Source: Actinomycetes bacterium (lineage in GTDB: Bacteria; Actinomycetota; Acidimicrobiia; Acidimicrobiales; RAAP-2). From it: 51,944 bases of DNA. This document shows, piece after piece, positions 26,416-34,999 of the stretch. A model generated the notes under the pieces. That model saw nothing but the letters and a program-made list of their open reading frames with translations, did not search any database and was not told the origin of the DNA. Made by a program: the position numbers and the translations under genes. The DNA lies in assembly GCA_021799615.1 (NCBI GenBank), contig JAJZAC010000006.1:1-51944 (forward strand). Direction: 5' to 3'. Numbering within the stretch: position 1 is the stretch's first letter; the number at the start of each line of letters is the position of its first letter.

Positions 26416-26448
26416 CGGGAGCGGTACGACCGCCCCCGGGGGGTGCCG

Positions 26449-28230
26449 TCACCACGACACGGTCTCGGGCTTCGTGTCGTCGACGCGGCGGGCACCGACC
26501 GTCCACTGCTCGGGTGGCACCCGGGCCGATGGCAGCACGGTCATCGACCCGTGGCGGCCGGGGACGGTGAAGGTGACGACGGTGTCGTTCGTGGCACCGG
26601 GCAGCACGTCGACCTGTGAGACGACCAGCCAGGTGGGGCCCTCGGGGCCCTCGGTCACCAGCGGCCCGCCGGACACCAGCGTCGGGGGCCGGGCCCGGCC
26701 GGGCACGTTGACCGTCACCAGGCCCACGTACTCCCCCGCCACCGCGTCCACCCCCGGGTACGGACCGGCGATGTACGGGGACTGCCCCGGCGGTGTGGTG
26801 TTGTCCAGGTGCACCCGCAGGGTGACGGTGGTGCCGCCGCTCACCGGGCGGGTGGTCACGGTGACCGAGGTGTCCAGGTACGGATCGAGCTTGTTGCCGC
26901 CCCGGTTGACCACGGCCACCGCCACGGTCGACGGCGTGATCGTCCCGGCGACGCCCGCACCCGTCCATGCCGCCTCGGTCGCCGGATCGGCCGACCACAC
27001 CAGCAGGTGTCGCCCCTCGGTGGCGCCGGCCATCGCCTTGGCCAGGGTGGTGAGGTCGGTGGACTGGCCCTCGAGCTGGTGGAGCACGGCCGAGGCCAGG
27101 GCGCCGAGGCGGTCGCGCCGGCCCGTGTCCCCGGTCGCCGAATCGGCGAGCCCGACGTACTGGTCGTGGAGCAGGTACTGCTCGACGGACGACGAGTCGA
27201 CGGTCACACCGGCGGCGGTGACCGGGCCGGTGGCGCCGAGCAGTTGCTTCAGTCCGACCACGTCGAGGGAGAGGACGCCGTCCACCCGCTGTCCGGTGTC
27301 GGCCTGCCACATGTCGGCCGCCATGCGGGCGGTGACGTCGAACTGCGGCGTCACACCCAGGTTGCGCCAGTCCTGGCCCGGATGCAGCCATCCCCAGTTG
27401 CGGGCCAGTTCCGCAGGGACGGGTACGGCCCCGGCCGGCAGGGTCAGGCTCCCGGCCGGCTGCATGGGGCCGAGGTGGAGGTGGCCGCCGGACGTGGTGG
27501 CCGTGCCGACCTCGAGGAAGGCGCCCGACCCGGCGCGCATCTCGGCGTTGTTGGACGCCAGCACCAGGTACGTGCGGGGACCCTGGAGGATGGCGGCCGT
27601 GGCGGCCGACACCGAGGCGGCATGGGAGAGGCGACGCTCGGCGTCGGTCAGCTGGGACACGAACTCGTTGTGCTTGGCGGCCAGCGGGGCGACGAGGCCC
27701 GCCGACGGGCCGACGTCGATGGCGTCGAGGCGGGACGCGGCCCGGCCGGACAGGGCGGCGAGCTCCCGCAGGGCTGCCACCCGCTCCGGCCCGGCGCCGT
27801 GGGGTGCCTGGAGGACGGCATGGGCACCGACCACGAACGACGACCCGGTGGCCGCCACGGTGGAGGCGGCGGCGGACAGGTCCCGCACCGCCCGGTACTG
27901 GCGGCCGGCCACGGGCACGGCCACGAGCGGCACCATCCACGGCTCGGTCAGGTCGGCGTGGGCCGCGTCGAACTGGGCCCGGGCGGCGTCGAGGGCCCGG
28001 CGGGTCCCCGGCGCGCTGACCTGGTCGGGGCTCAGGTTCGCCCGCAGCGCCTGGAGCTGGTCGAGGCCGCGCCGGGCATGGTCGTAGGCGGCGAGCGCGG
28101 TGAGGGACACCGCCCCCACCCACAGCACGACCAGACCGAGCACGGCAACGACCAGCCGTCGGCGCCAGCGGCGCGCCGGGGCGCCGGTAGGGGGCGGCTC
28201 GGTCGTGTGCACGTCGGGGCTGGTGGTCAT
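26449..28230 (-). CDS. DUF4012 domain-containing membrane-anchored protein
   Basis: N-terminal TM; TYLVLASNNAEMRAGSGAFLEVGTATTSGGHL, QFDVTARMAADMW...VDGVLSLDVVGLKQLLGATGPV, HLLVWSADPATEAAW typical of DUF4012. Confidence 0.85.
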   Translation of the reverse strand: MTTSPDVHTTEPPPTGAPARRWRRRLVVAVLGLVVLWVGAVSLTALAAYDHARRGLDQLQALRANLSPDQVSAPGTRRALDAARAQFDAAHADLTEPWMVPLVAVPVAGRQYRAVRDLSAAASTVAATGSSFVVGAHAVLQAPHGAGPERVAALRELAALSGRAASRLDAIDVGPSAGLVAPLAAKHNEFVSQLTDAERRLSHAASVSAATAAILQGPRTYLVLASNNAEMRAGSGAFLEVGTATTSGGHLHLGPMQPAGSLTLPAGAVPVPAELARNWGWLHPGQDWRNLGVTPQFDVTARMAADMWQADTGQRVDGVLSLDVVGLKQLLGATGPVTAAGVTVDSSSVEQYLLHDQYVGLADSATGDTGRRDRLGALASAVLHQLEGQSTDLTTLAKAMAGATEGRHLLVWSADPATEAAWTGAGVAGTITPSTVAVAVVNRGGNKLDPYLDTSVTVTTRPVSGGTTVTLRVHLDNTTPPGQSPYIAGPYPGVDAVAGEYVGLVTVNVPGRARPPTLVSGGPLVTEGPEGPTWLVVSQVDVLPGATNDTVVTFTVPGRHGSMTVLPSARVPPEQWTVGARRVDDTKPETVSW

Positions 28231-28350
28231 CGGTTCGGTCAGAGCTCCGGCGGTGGACCGGCCGGCTGGTGCCCGCAGCCAGACCGTACCCGGTGGTGCC
28301 GGCCGGGGCCCGCCGGCCGCAGCCTCCCCCGCCCTGGGTAACATGCCTGC

Positions 28351-29289
28351 GTGTCGTTCACGGCCGTGCGGATCGCCATCGGCCGGGCGCTCCTCGTCTT
28401 CGGCATCCTCGCCCTCCTGTTCATCCCCTACGTGCTGTGGGGGACCGGCATCGTCGCCGCGCAACACCAGGCGGCACTCCGCCAGCAATTCGAGGCCGCC
28501 CGCAGGCACGCCGGCGTGGCCACGCCGCCAGCCACGCCGCCGCATCCGACGGGACCGCCGCGGGTGGCTCCTCCCACCCCCGATCCGGCGGTGGGCAGCC
28601 CGGTCGGCCAGCTGTCGATCCCGGCGCTCGGCCTCACCACCGTCGTCGTCGAGGGGACGTCCGAGGCCCAACTGCAGATGGGCCCGGGCCACTACCCGGG
28701 AACGCCCCTGCCCGGTCAGGCGGGCAACGCCGCCATCGCCGGGCACCGCACCACCTACCTCCACCCCTTCTACAGCCTGGACCACCTCCGGCCCGGCGAC
28801 CCCGTCACCGTCGTGACCCTCCAGGGGACCTTCACCTACCGGGTCACCGGCAGCCAGGTGGTGGCTCCCGACGACGTGAGCCCGGTGGCGCCGACGCCGA
28901 CGCCCGAGCTCACCCTCACCACCTGCACGCCGCTCTACAGCGCGTCCGAACGCCTGGTCGTCCACGCCACCCTGACCGCCAGCATCCTGGCCGGCGCGGC
29001 CGTTCCCGGCTCCACCACGACACCGTCCACGACACCGTCCGTGGCGTCGGCGGGCCGATCCCGGCCGCCGGCGACCGCCGCGGGACTGGCCGGTGGGACG
29101 GGGAGCTGGCTGCCGGCCCTCGTGTGGGGCCTCGTGCTCCTGGCCCTGGCCGGCGCGGTGGCGGCCCTGGCGCGGGGCCGGTCCCGGCGGGCCCGGGTCG
29201 CCACCTGCCTGGCCGGCGCGGCGGTGGGACTGGTCGTGCTGTTCTACTTCTACGGCGCCGTCACCCCGCTGCTCCCGGCCAGCTTCTGA
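28351..29289 (+). CDS. Class E sortase
   Basis: N-terminal TM; GQLSIPALGLTTVVVEGTS, GPGHYPGTPLPGQAGNAAIAGHRTTY, LTLTTCTPLYSASERLVVHA; additional C-terminal TM segments. TAACAT 6 nt before GTG. Confidence 0.92.
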   Translation: MSFTAVRIAIGRALLVFGILALLFIPYVLWGTGIVAAQHQAALRQQFEAARRHAGVATPPATPPHPTGPPRVAPPTPDPAVGSPVGQLSIPALGLTTVVVEGTSEAQLQMGPGHYPGTPLPGQAGNAAIAGHRTTYLHPFYSLDHLRPGDPVTVVTLQGTFTYRVTGSQVVAPDDVSPVAPTPTPELTLTTCTPLYSASERLVVHATLTASILAGAAVPGSTTTPSTTPSVASAGRSRPPATAAGLAGGTGSWLPALVWGLVLLALAGAVAALARGRSRRARVATCLAGAAVGLVVLFYFYGAVTPLLPASF

Positions 29290-29313
29290 CCCGAGGTACT
29301 ACCCTTCCCGCCC

Positions 29314-29748
29314 ATGGCCATCGACGACCCGCACCCGCCCGTGGCTCCCGACCCGCCCACCGACCCCGCCGGCGTGGTCCGGACCGTGACCGAGGCCCTG
29401 GCCCGGGGCGACCTGTTGACCGTCATGGGCCACGTGACCGGCGACGTCGAGTGGTCGGTGTGCGCCGCCGACCGCCGGGCCGCCCCGTGGTTCGGCGCCT
29501 ACCGGGGGCGCCGGCAGCTGTCCGCCATGTTCGAGGCGCTGGCCGAGCTCGCCTTCGACGACTTCACCCTCCGGCGGCTGGTGGCCGACGGCGACCTGGT
29601 CTTCACCTGGCTCCACGTGGCGTTCCGGACACCGACGGGCCGGTCCGTCGACACCGAGGAGGTCCAGATCTGGGAGCTCGACGGAGCCAAGGTGCGGCGG
29701 GTGCGCACGCTGCTCGACACCGCCGCGGTGGCTGCCGCGTTCCGCTGA
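29314..29748 (+). CDS. NTF2-like/SnoaL-like protein
   Basis: TEALARGDLLTVMGHVTGDVEW...GAYRGRRQLSAMFEAL...DDFTLRRLVADGDLVFTWLHV. Confidence 0.8.
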   Translation: MAIDDPHPPVAPDPPTDPAGVVRTVTEALARGDLLTVMGHVTGDVEWSVCAADRRAAPWFGAYRGRRQLSAMFEALAELAFDDFTLRRLVADGDLVFTWLHVAFRTPTGRSVDTEEVQIWELDGAKVRRVRTLLDTAAVAAAFR

Positions 29749-30845
29749 TGCCCGACGGTCCGGTCGCCCTCGTCCACGACTACCTGACCCAACGGGGCGG
29801 AGCCGAGCGGGTGGCGTTGGCACTCACCGACGCCTTCCCCGACGCGCCCCTCCACACCGCCTTGTTCGATCCGAGCCGCACCTTCCCCGAGCTCGCCCAC
29901 CGCGACGTCCGCCCGCTTCCGCTCGACCGGCTCGCCCTGCTGCGCGGCCGCCACCGCCTGGCCATGCCGCTTCTGGCACCGGCGTTCTCCCACCTCCGGC
30001 TGGACACCGCGGTGACCGTGTGCTCGTCGAGCGGCTGGGCCCACGGTGCCCGGACGACGGGGCGCAAGGTGGTCTACTGCTACACCCCGGCCCGCTGGCT
30101 CTACCAGACCGACCGCTACCTGCGGGGCGCGTCGCCGACGGCGAGGGCGGCCATGGCCGTGCTCGGCCCTCCCCTCCGACGGTGGGACCGGGCCGCCGCC
30201 GCCGGGGCGCACCGCTACCTGGCCATCTCGACCGTGGTCCAGCGGCGGATCGCCGACACCTACGGCATCGAGGCCGAGGTGGTCCCGCCCCCCACCACGC
30301 TCGATCTCACCGGCCCCGTGCGCCCGCTGGACGGTGTCGAGCCCGGCTTCGTCCTGTGCGTGTCTCGCCTCCTCCCCTACAAGAACGTCGACGCCGTGGC
30401 CGCCGCCTTCGCCGCCCTGCCCGACCGCCGGCTGGTGGTCGTGGGCAGCGGGCCCCTGCGATCCCGGCTGGCGTCCAGCTCGCCGGCCAACGTCCACCTG
30501 GCCGGGGAGGTGGACGACGACCAGCTCCGCTGGTGCTACGCCCACGCCGTGTCCCTGGTGGCGGCCTCGTACGAGGACTTCGGCCTCACGCCCCTGGAGG
30601 CGGCCGCCGCCGGGTTGCCGTCGGCCGTGCTCCGCTGGGGCGGGTTCCTCGACACGACCGTCGAGGGCGTGACGGGGCTCTTCTTCGACCAACCGACGCC
30701 GGCGGCCGTCGCCGGGGCCGTCCGGGCCCTCGACGGCCAGCGTTGGGACCGCGCCGCGCTGGCCGCGCATGCGGCCCGCTACTCCCCGGCCGCCTTCACC
30801 GCCCGCATCCGGGCCGTGGTGGCCGACGAGGCCGGCCGCGCCTGA
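29748..30845 (+). CDS. Glycosyltransferase family 4
   Basis: VALVHDYLTQRGGAERVALALTDAFPDAPLHTALFDP; FVLCVSRLLPYKNVDAV; YEDFGLTPLEAAAAGLPSA. TGATG overlap with the upstream gene; the 858-aa track ORF is over-extended. Confidence 0.9.
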   Translation: MPDGPVALVHDYLTQRGGAERVALALTDAFPDAPLHTALFDPSRTFPELAHRDVRPLPLDRLALLRGRHRLAMPLLAPAFSHLRLDTAVTVCSSSGWAHGARTTGRKVVYCYTPARWLYQTDRYLRGASPTARAAMAVLGPPLRRWDRAAAAGAHRYLAISTVVQRRIADTYGIEAEVVPPPTTLDLTGPVRPLDGVEPGFVLCVSRLLPYKNVDAVAAAFAALPDRRLVVVGSGPLRSRLASSSPANVHLAGEVDDDQLRWCYAHAVSLVAASYEDFGLTPLEAAAAGLPSAVLRWGGFLDTTVEGVTGLFFDQPTPAAVAGAVRALDGQRWDRAALAAHAARYSPAAFTARIRAVVADEAGRA

Positions 30846-30857
30846 GGCGGGCGGGGC

Positions 30858-30869
30858 CCGGCGCGCCGG
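30858..30869. terminator. Possible terminator palindrome in a convergent gap
   Basis: CCGGCGCGCCGG perfect 12-bp palindrome inside the 33-bp gap between convergent stops. Confidence 0.25.
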
Positions 30870-30878
30870 CGCCGGCCG

Positions 30879-32375
30879 TTACGAGGCGCCGCGGCCCTGC
30901 AGCACGGTGGCCGGCGTCTTCCACAGGATCCGGGTGTCCCACCAGAACGACCACGAGGCGACGTACAGGTAGTCGAGCCGGCACAGCTCCAGGTACGAGA
31001 GCTCGTTGCGGCCCGACACCTGCCACAGGCCGGTCATGCCCGGTCGGGCCTCGAACCGCTTGCGTGCCCACCCCTCGATGGCCTGGGCCTCGGCCACCAC
31101 GAACGGGCGGGGACCGACGAGGGACATGTCGCCCTTCCATACGTTGAACAGCTGGGGCAGCTCGTCGAGGCTGGTCCGCCGCAGGAAGCGACCGACGGCC
31201 GTCACCCGGGGGTCGTCCCGCACCTTGAAGAGGGGACCGTCGACCTCGTTGCGGTCCAGGATCTCGCAACGGGCCTGCTCGGCTCCGTCCACCATGGTGC
31301 GGAACTTCAACATCCGGAACGGCACGCCGAACCGGCCCGAGCGCTCCTGGCGGAAGAACACCGGGCCGGGGCTGGTGGCCGCGACGAGGACGGCGGTCGC
31401 TGCGAAGAAGGGCGACAGCACGAGCAGGGCCAGCGACGACGCCACCAGGTCGAAGGCGCGCTTGGCGAAGCGGGCGCCGGGGCTGAACGACGCGGGGGCC
31501 ACGTCGATGAGGGGCAGGCCCGATACGTCCTCGACACTGGAGCGGATGGTCACCAGCTCGTAGTAGCGGGGAACGATCGACACCGCCACCTGCCCGGCCA
31601 GGCTCTTCAGCATGGCGATGGTCCGCTCCGGGTGCGTCCGGGAGAAGCACACGACCACCCGCCCCACCCCGAGCGCCCGGCACAGGTCGGGCAGGTCGTC
31701 CAGCCCGCCCAGGACCCCGTCGCCATCGAGCGGGTTGTCGTCCACGTAGCCGAGGAACCGGACGTTGGCATGGGCCCGCATGTGACCGGCGACCGTGCGG
31801 GCCATGACCCCGGTGCCCACCACCACGATGGGCACCGCCGCCCGACGCAGCCGCCCGGACATGGCCACGACACCGGTGCGCGACACCGGGACCAGGACAA
31901 GGGCGATCCCGCACAGGGCGACCGTCTTGCCCACGGTCAGCTCGACGTCGCCGAAGACGCGCTCGATGCCGTAGCCGATGGCGGCGGTGGCGAACCCGCC
32001 CACGATCAGCGCGTGGGCGATGTCCTTCAGGTCGCCGACGACCGCCGTGTCGATGCGGCGGGACGCCGACCGGTACAGCCCGTAGACGGCGAAGGTCGCC
32101 AGGAAGACGGGCACCATGGCCAGGTCGAAGACGAACACGCCGCCCAGACGGTTGGCCCTGCTGGCCGGGTTCGAGGACACGGCGGCCACCACGAGCGGCG
32201 CGACCAGTGCCGCCACCACCAGGGCGGTGGCGTCGGCGGCCACCAGCCGGCGCACGGCCCGCCGGCGCATGGTCACGACCGGCGCGTCCCCACCCCGGTC
32301 GGTGGCCAACGCCGGCCACTCCTCCAGCGGCGTGAGGTCCACTGCCCGCCCGAAGCGGGGGTCGATAACGGTCAT
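30879..32375 (-). CDS. Exopolysaccharide polyprenyl glycosylphosphotransferase (WcaJ/WbaP-type sugar transferase)
   Basis: N-terminal TM bundle and CoA-binding-like domain; C-terminal KRAFDLVASSLALLVLSPFF, KFRTMV, RRTSLDELPQLFNVWKGDMSLVGPRP, RPGMTGLWQVSGRNELSY. Confidence 0.95.
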   Translation of the reverse strand: MTVIDPRFGRAVDLTPLEEWPALATDRGGDAPVVTMRRRAVRRLVAADATALVVAALVAPLVVAAVSSNPASRANRLGGVFVFDLAMVPVFLATFAVYGLYRSASRRIDTAVVGDLKDIAHALIVGGFATAAIGYGIERVFGDVELTVGKTVALCGIALVLVPVSRTGVVAMSGRLRRAAVPIVVVGTGVMARTVAGHMRAHANVRFLGYVDDNPLDGDGVLGGLDDLPDLCRALGVGRVVVCFSRTHPERTIAMLKSLAGQVAVSIVPRYYELVTIRSSVEDVSGLPLIDVAPASFSPGARFAKRAFDLVASSLALLVLSPFFAATAVLVAATSPGPVFFRQERSGRFGVPFRMLKFRTMVDGAEQARCEILDRNEVDGPLFKVRDDPRVTAVGRFLRRTSLDELPQLFNVWKGDMSLVGPRPFVVAEAQAIEGWARKRFEARPGMTGLWQVSGRNELSYLELCRLDYLYVASWSFWWDTRILWKTPATVLQGRGAS

Positions 32376-32429
32376 GCTCCTGCCCTCTCCCTACAAGAGG
32401 AGTTGCCCCTTGGGTTCCCTCGTCATGGT

Positions 32430-32479
32430 GGGCATCCCGCCTCCGACCGGATGCCCATGCACTGAACACGTTGCAGTGC
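32430..32479. promoter_or_regulatory. Two adjacent inverted repeats upstream of the sugar transferase gene
   Basis: GGGCATCC (32430-32437)/GGATGCCC (32449-32456) and GCACTG (32459-32464)/CAGTGC (32474-32479) in a low-GC intergenic region. Confidence 0.45.
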
Positions 32480-32506
32480 CAGTGTAAAGGGGCAGGTCAC
32501 AACGTC

Positions 32507-34999
32507 CTATGGGCCGTTGGTTGTTTTTTTCGCTTCCACCACGACAGGTGCTGACCTGCGCGCGTTGAGTGCGCGTACGCGCCCTCGCAGCGCCGGTGGC
32601 GCACCGGCGCCACCCCGGGCGCCCAACGGTCGGACACGAACGGTGCGCCGCCCGCCGGGGGGCAGGTGGAACCACGAGTCGGACGGGACGTACCCGGGGA
32701 CCTCGATCGCCACCCACCGGGCGGCCCGGATGGTCGACACCTCGATCTCCCCGGCGCCTCCCCCGGCCGGCGCGGCGGCGGCCAGGCCCACGTCGGGCTC
32801 CGGGACCCAGCCGGGTTCGTCCAGGGCCACCACGTCCTCGAACACCGTCCGGCCCTGCGGCCCGGTCAACCGGACGGCCATCGTCGGGTACGGCACGGGT
32901 CCGAACCGGTGGGCACCGGTCAGGTCGGCGAACCGTCCGAGCAGCGTCACCGGCTCGACGGTGACCGAGCCGCCGGCCCGGAGCGAGACGGGTACCGCCA
33001 TCGCCTCGAGCGGCTCCGGCGCCTCGCCGTAGAGCTCGAGGTGCAACAAGCCCTCGACCCCCTCCGGGCGGTCGCACACCACGTGGAGCCGGAGCCCGTT
33101 CACGCCCTCGTCCGTCACCACCACGCTGACCGGCGCCCAGACCCGCGCCAGCGCGTAGTACGGCGCCTTCGGTAGGCCGGTGGCGTCGATCACCCCCCAG
33201 CCCGCACCCGGGCGCAGGTCACGCAGGCACACCAGCAGGGTGCCGGCGCACGGCGATCCCGGACGGCGCCACTCGGCCGCCGCCCCGGCCATCAGCTCGG
33301 CGACGGTGGCCCGGGCCAGGTCGAGGGCACGGCCGGCGTCGGCGAAGCGGGCCGCCCTCGGCTCGACCCCGAACCGGCGGGCGACGTACTCGTCGCGTAC
33401 GTCCTCCAGGTCCCAGGCCCGCCCGGTGTCGTGGTGGACGGCGGCCTTCCAGGCCGGATCGTGACCGGCCGCCGCCGGACCGCCGAACCACCGGTCGACG
33501 GTGGGGGGCTCGGGGGGCACGGCGAAGGCCAGACCCTCCGACACGAACCGGGGGGCTGCCCGGCGGGCGTCGTCCGGCGGGCGGCGGTACGTCCCGATGC
33601 CGAAGTAATGGCACACACCCTCGTCCGACCGGAACGGCGGGTCGCCCCCCGTCGGGCTCGACGGCAGGTAGGGCACGCCGGGGAGGAGGCCGGCGACGGT
33701 ACCGGGCAACGTCGAGCTCACCAGCGGGATCCGCCGCCGGCCGGCCTCCAGCCCGAACATGGCCGCCTGCTCCTCCAGCTCCTGCCCGCCGCACACCACG
33801 GCCAGGCACGGGTGCCCGCCACGGGGGCCGAACTGCTCGGTGACCTCGGCCACCACCTCGGCCGCGAAGTCGTCACCGTCCGGGGGGTCGAGGTAGCCGA
33901 GCATGCAGTCGTGCCACACGGCGATGCCCAGCTCGTCGCACAGGTCGACGACGGTGTCGCTGGCGTACACGGTGCCACCGGGCACCCGTACCAGGTTGCA
34001 GCCGGCGTCACGGGCCAACTCGAGGGTGGCCCGGACCTCGCCGGGGTCGTCGACCAAGCCGACCGGGTCCACGGGAAACCACGCCGCGCCCCGGGCGAAG
34101 ATCGGCGTGCCGTTCCATACCAGGGTGAACCCGCCGCCGGACCGGTCGGCTTCGACGGTGCGGAACCCCACCCGCCCGAGGAGGTGCTCCTCGCCGCCCC
34201 ATCCCAGCACCACCTCGGTGCGCGGCTGGCCACCGTGGGTGTGGGGCCACCACCGATCCACCTCGTCCAGCACCAGCGTGGCCCTGCGGCGGCCGCCGGG
34301 CGCGGCGACCAGCCCGGCCCGCACGCCGGCGGCCTCGACCCACGCCCTCCCGTCCCCGCCGTCGGCGTCGACGTCGGCCAGCTCCACGTGGACCCGGCCG
34401 CCGCCGCCGACGCACTCGGTCCGCAGGCCGACGAGGCGCGGGCACGGGGAGGTGACGAGGGTGACCGGGCGCCACGGACCCACCGGTGCCGGCGTCACCG
34501 TCCACCCCGGCTGGCGCCCCAGCAGCGTGGTGCGGAACCAGCGGAGGTTCTGGTGGGTGGCCAGGCCCGTCCTCCAGCGGGGGCGGGGACGCCGCACGGC
34601 GAGGAGGGGCGCGAGGGCCCGGAAGCAGATGGCCACGTCGGTCCGGCCCTCGGCCAGGGTCACCCGGGCACGGGTGGCACGGAACATGTTCACCGAGCGC
34701 GCCACCTCGACCCCGTCGACGAAGACCTCGGCCACCGACGCCAGGCCGGCGAGCTCGAGGGTGGCGGACCCCGTTCCCGCCGGGTGCTCGACGGTGCACC
34801 GGTACCACCAGTCGGCACCGTCGAGCTCCGCCGTCGTGGGCAGCGCACGCCCGGCCGCGTCCCAGGCCCCGGCCACCGTGCCGGGAACGGTGGCCGGGGT
34901 CCACCGGAGCGGCAGCCCGTCCAGGTCGTCGGGCACGGCCGCCTCCCCCGGCACCGTGCCGGCGCACTCCCACGCCGCACCGGCGAGCAGGTCAGGCAC
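32507..34999 (-). CDS. Glycoside hydrolase family 2 / beta-mannosidase-like protein
   Basis: Jelly-roll-like N-terminus (WWYRCTVEHPAG...LELAGLASVAEVFVDGVEVARS), catalytic region LGIAVWHDCMLGYLDPPDGDDFAAEVVAEVTEQFGPRGGHPCLAVVCGGQELEEQ, RFVSEGLAF. Confidence 0.8.
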   Translation of the reverse strand: MPDLLAGAAWECAGTVPGEAAVPDDLDGLPLRWTPATVPGTVAGAWDAAGRALPTTAELDGADWWYRCTVEHPAGTGSATLELAGLASVAEVFVDGVEVARSVNMFRATRARVTLAEGRTDVAICFRALAPLLAVRRPRPRWRTGLATHQNLRWFRTTLLGRQPGWTVTPAPVGPWRPVTLVTSPCPRLVGLRTECVGGGGRVHVELADVDADGGDGRAWVEAAGVRAGLVAAPGGRRRATLVLDEVDRWWPHTHGGQPRTEVVLGWGGEEHLLGRVGFRTVEADRSGGGFTLVWNGTPIFARGAAWFPVDPVGLVDDPGEVRATLELARDAGCNLVRVPGGTVYASDTVVDLCDELGIAVWHDCMLGYLDPPDGDDFAAEVVAEVTEQFGPRGGHPCLAVVCGGQELEEQAAMFGLEAGRRRIPLVSSTLPGTVAGLLPGVPYLPSSPTGGDPPFRSDEGVCHYFGIGTYRRPPDDARRAAPRFVSEGLAFAVPPEPPTVDRWFGGPAAAGHDPAWKAAVHHDTGRAWDLEDVRDEYVARRFGVEPRAARFADAGRALDLARATVAELMAGAAAEWRRPGSPCAGTLLVCLRDLRPGAGWGVIDATGLPKAPYYALARVWAPVSVVVTDEGVNGLRLHVVCDRPEGVEGLLHLELYGEAPEPLEAMAVPVSLRAGGSVTVEPVTLLGRFADLTGAHRFGPVPYPTMAVRLTGPQGRTVFEDVVALDEPGWVPEPDVGLAAAAPAGGGAGEIEVSTIRAARWVAIEVPGYVPSDSWFHLPPGGRRTVRVRPLGARGGAGAPPALRGRVRALNARRSAPVVVEAKKTTNGP

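Noticed and set aside
24989-28087. 1032-aa plus-strand ORF spanning the MFS and DUF4012 genes
   Set aside because: Out of frame with the MFS gene and antisense to DUF4012; composition is a GC artefact.
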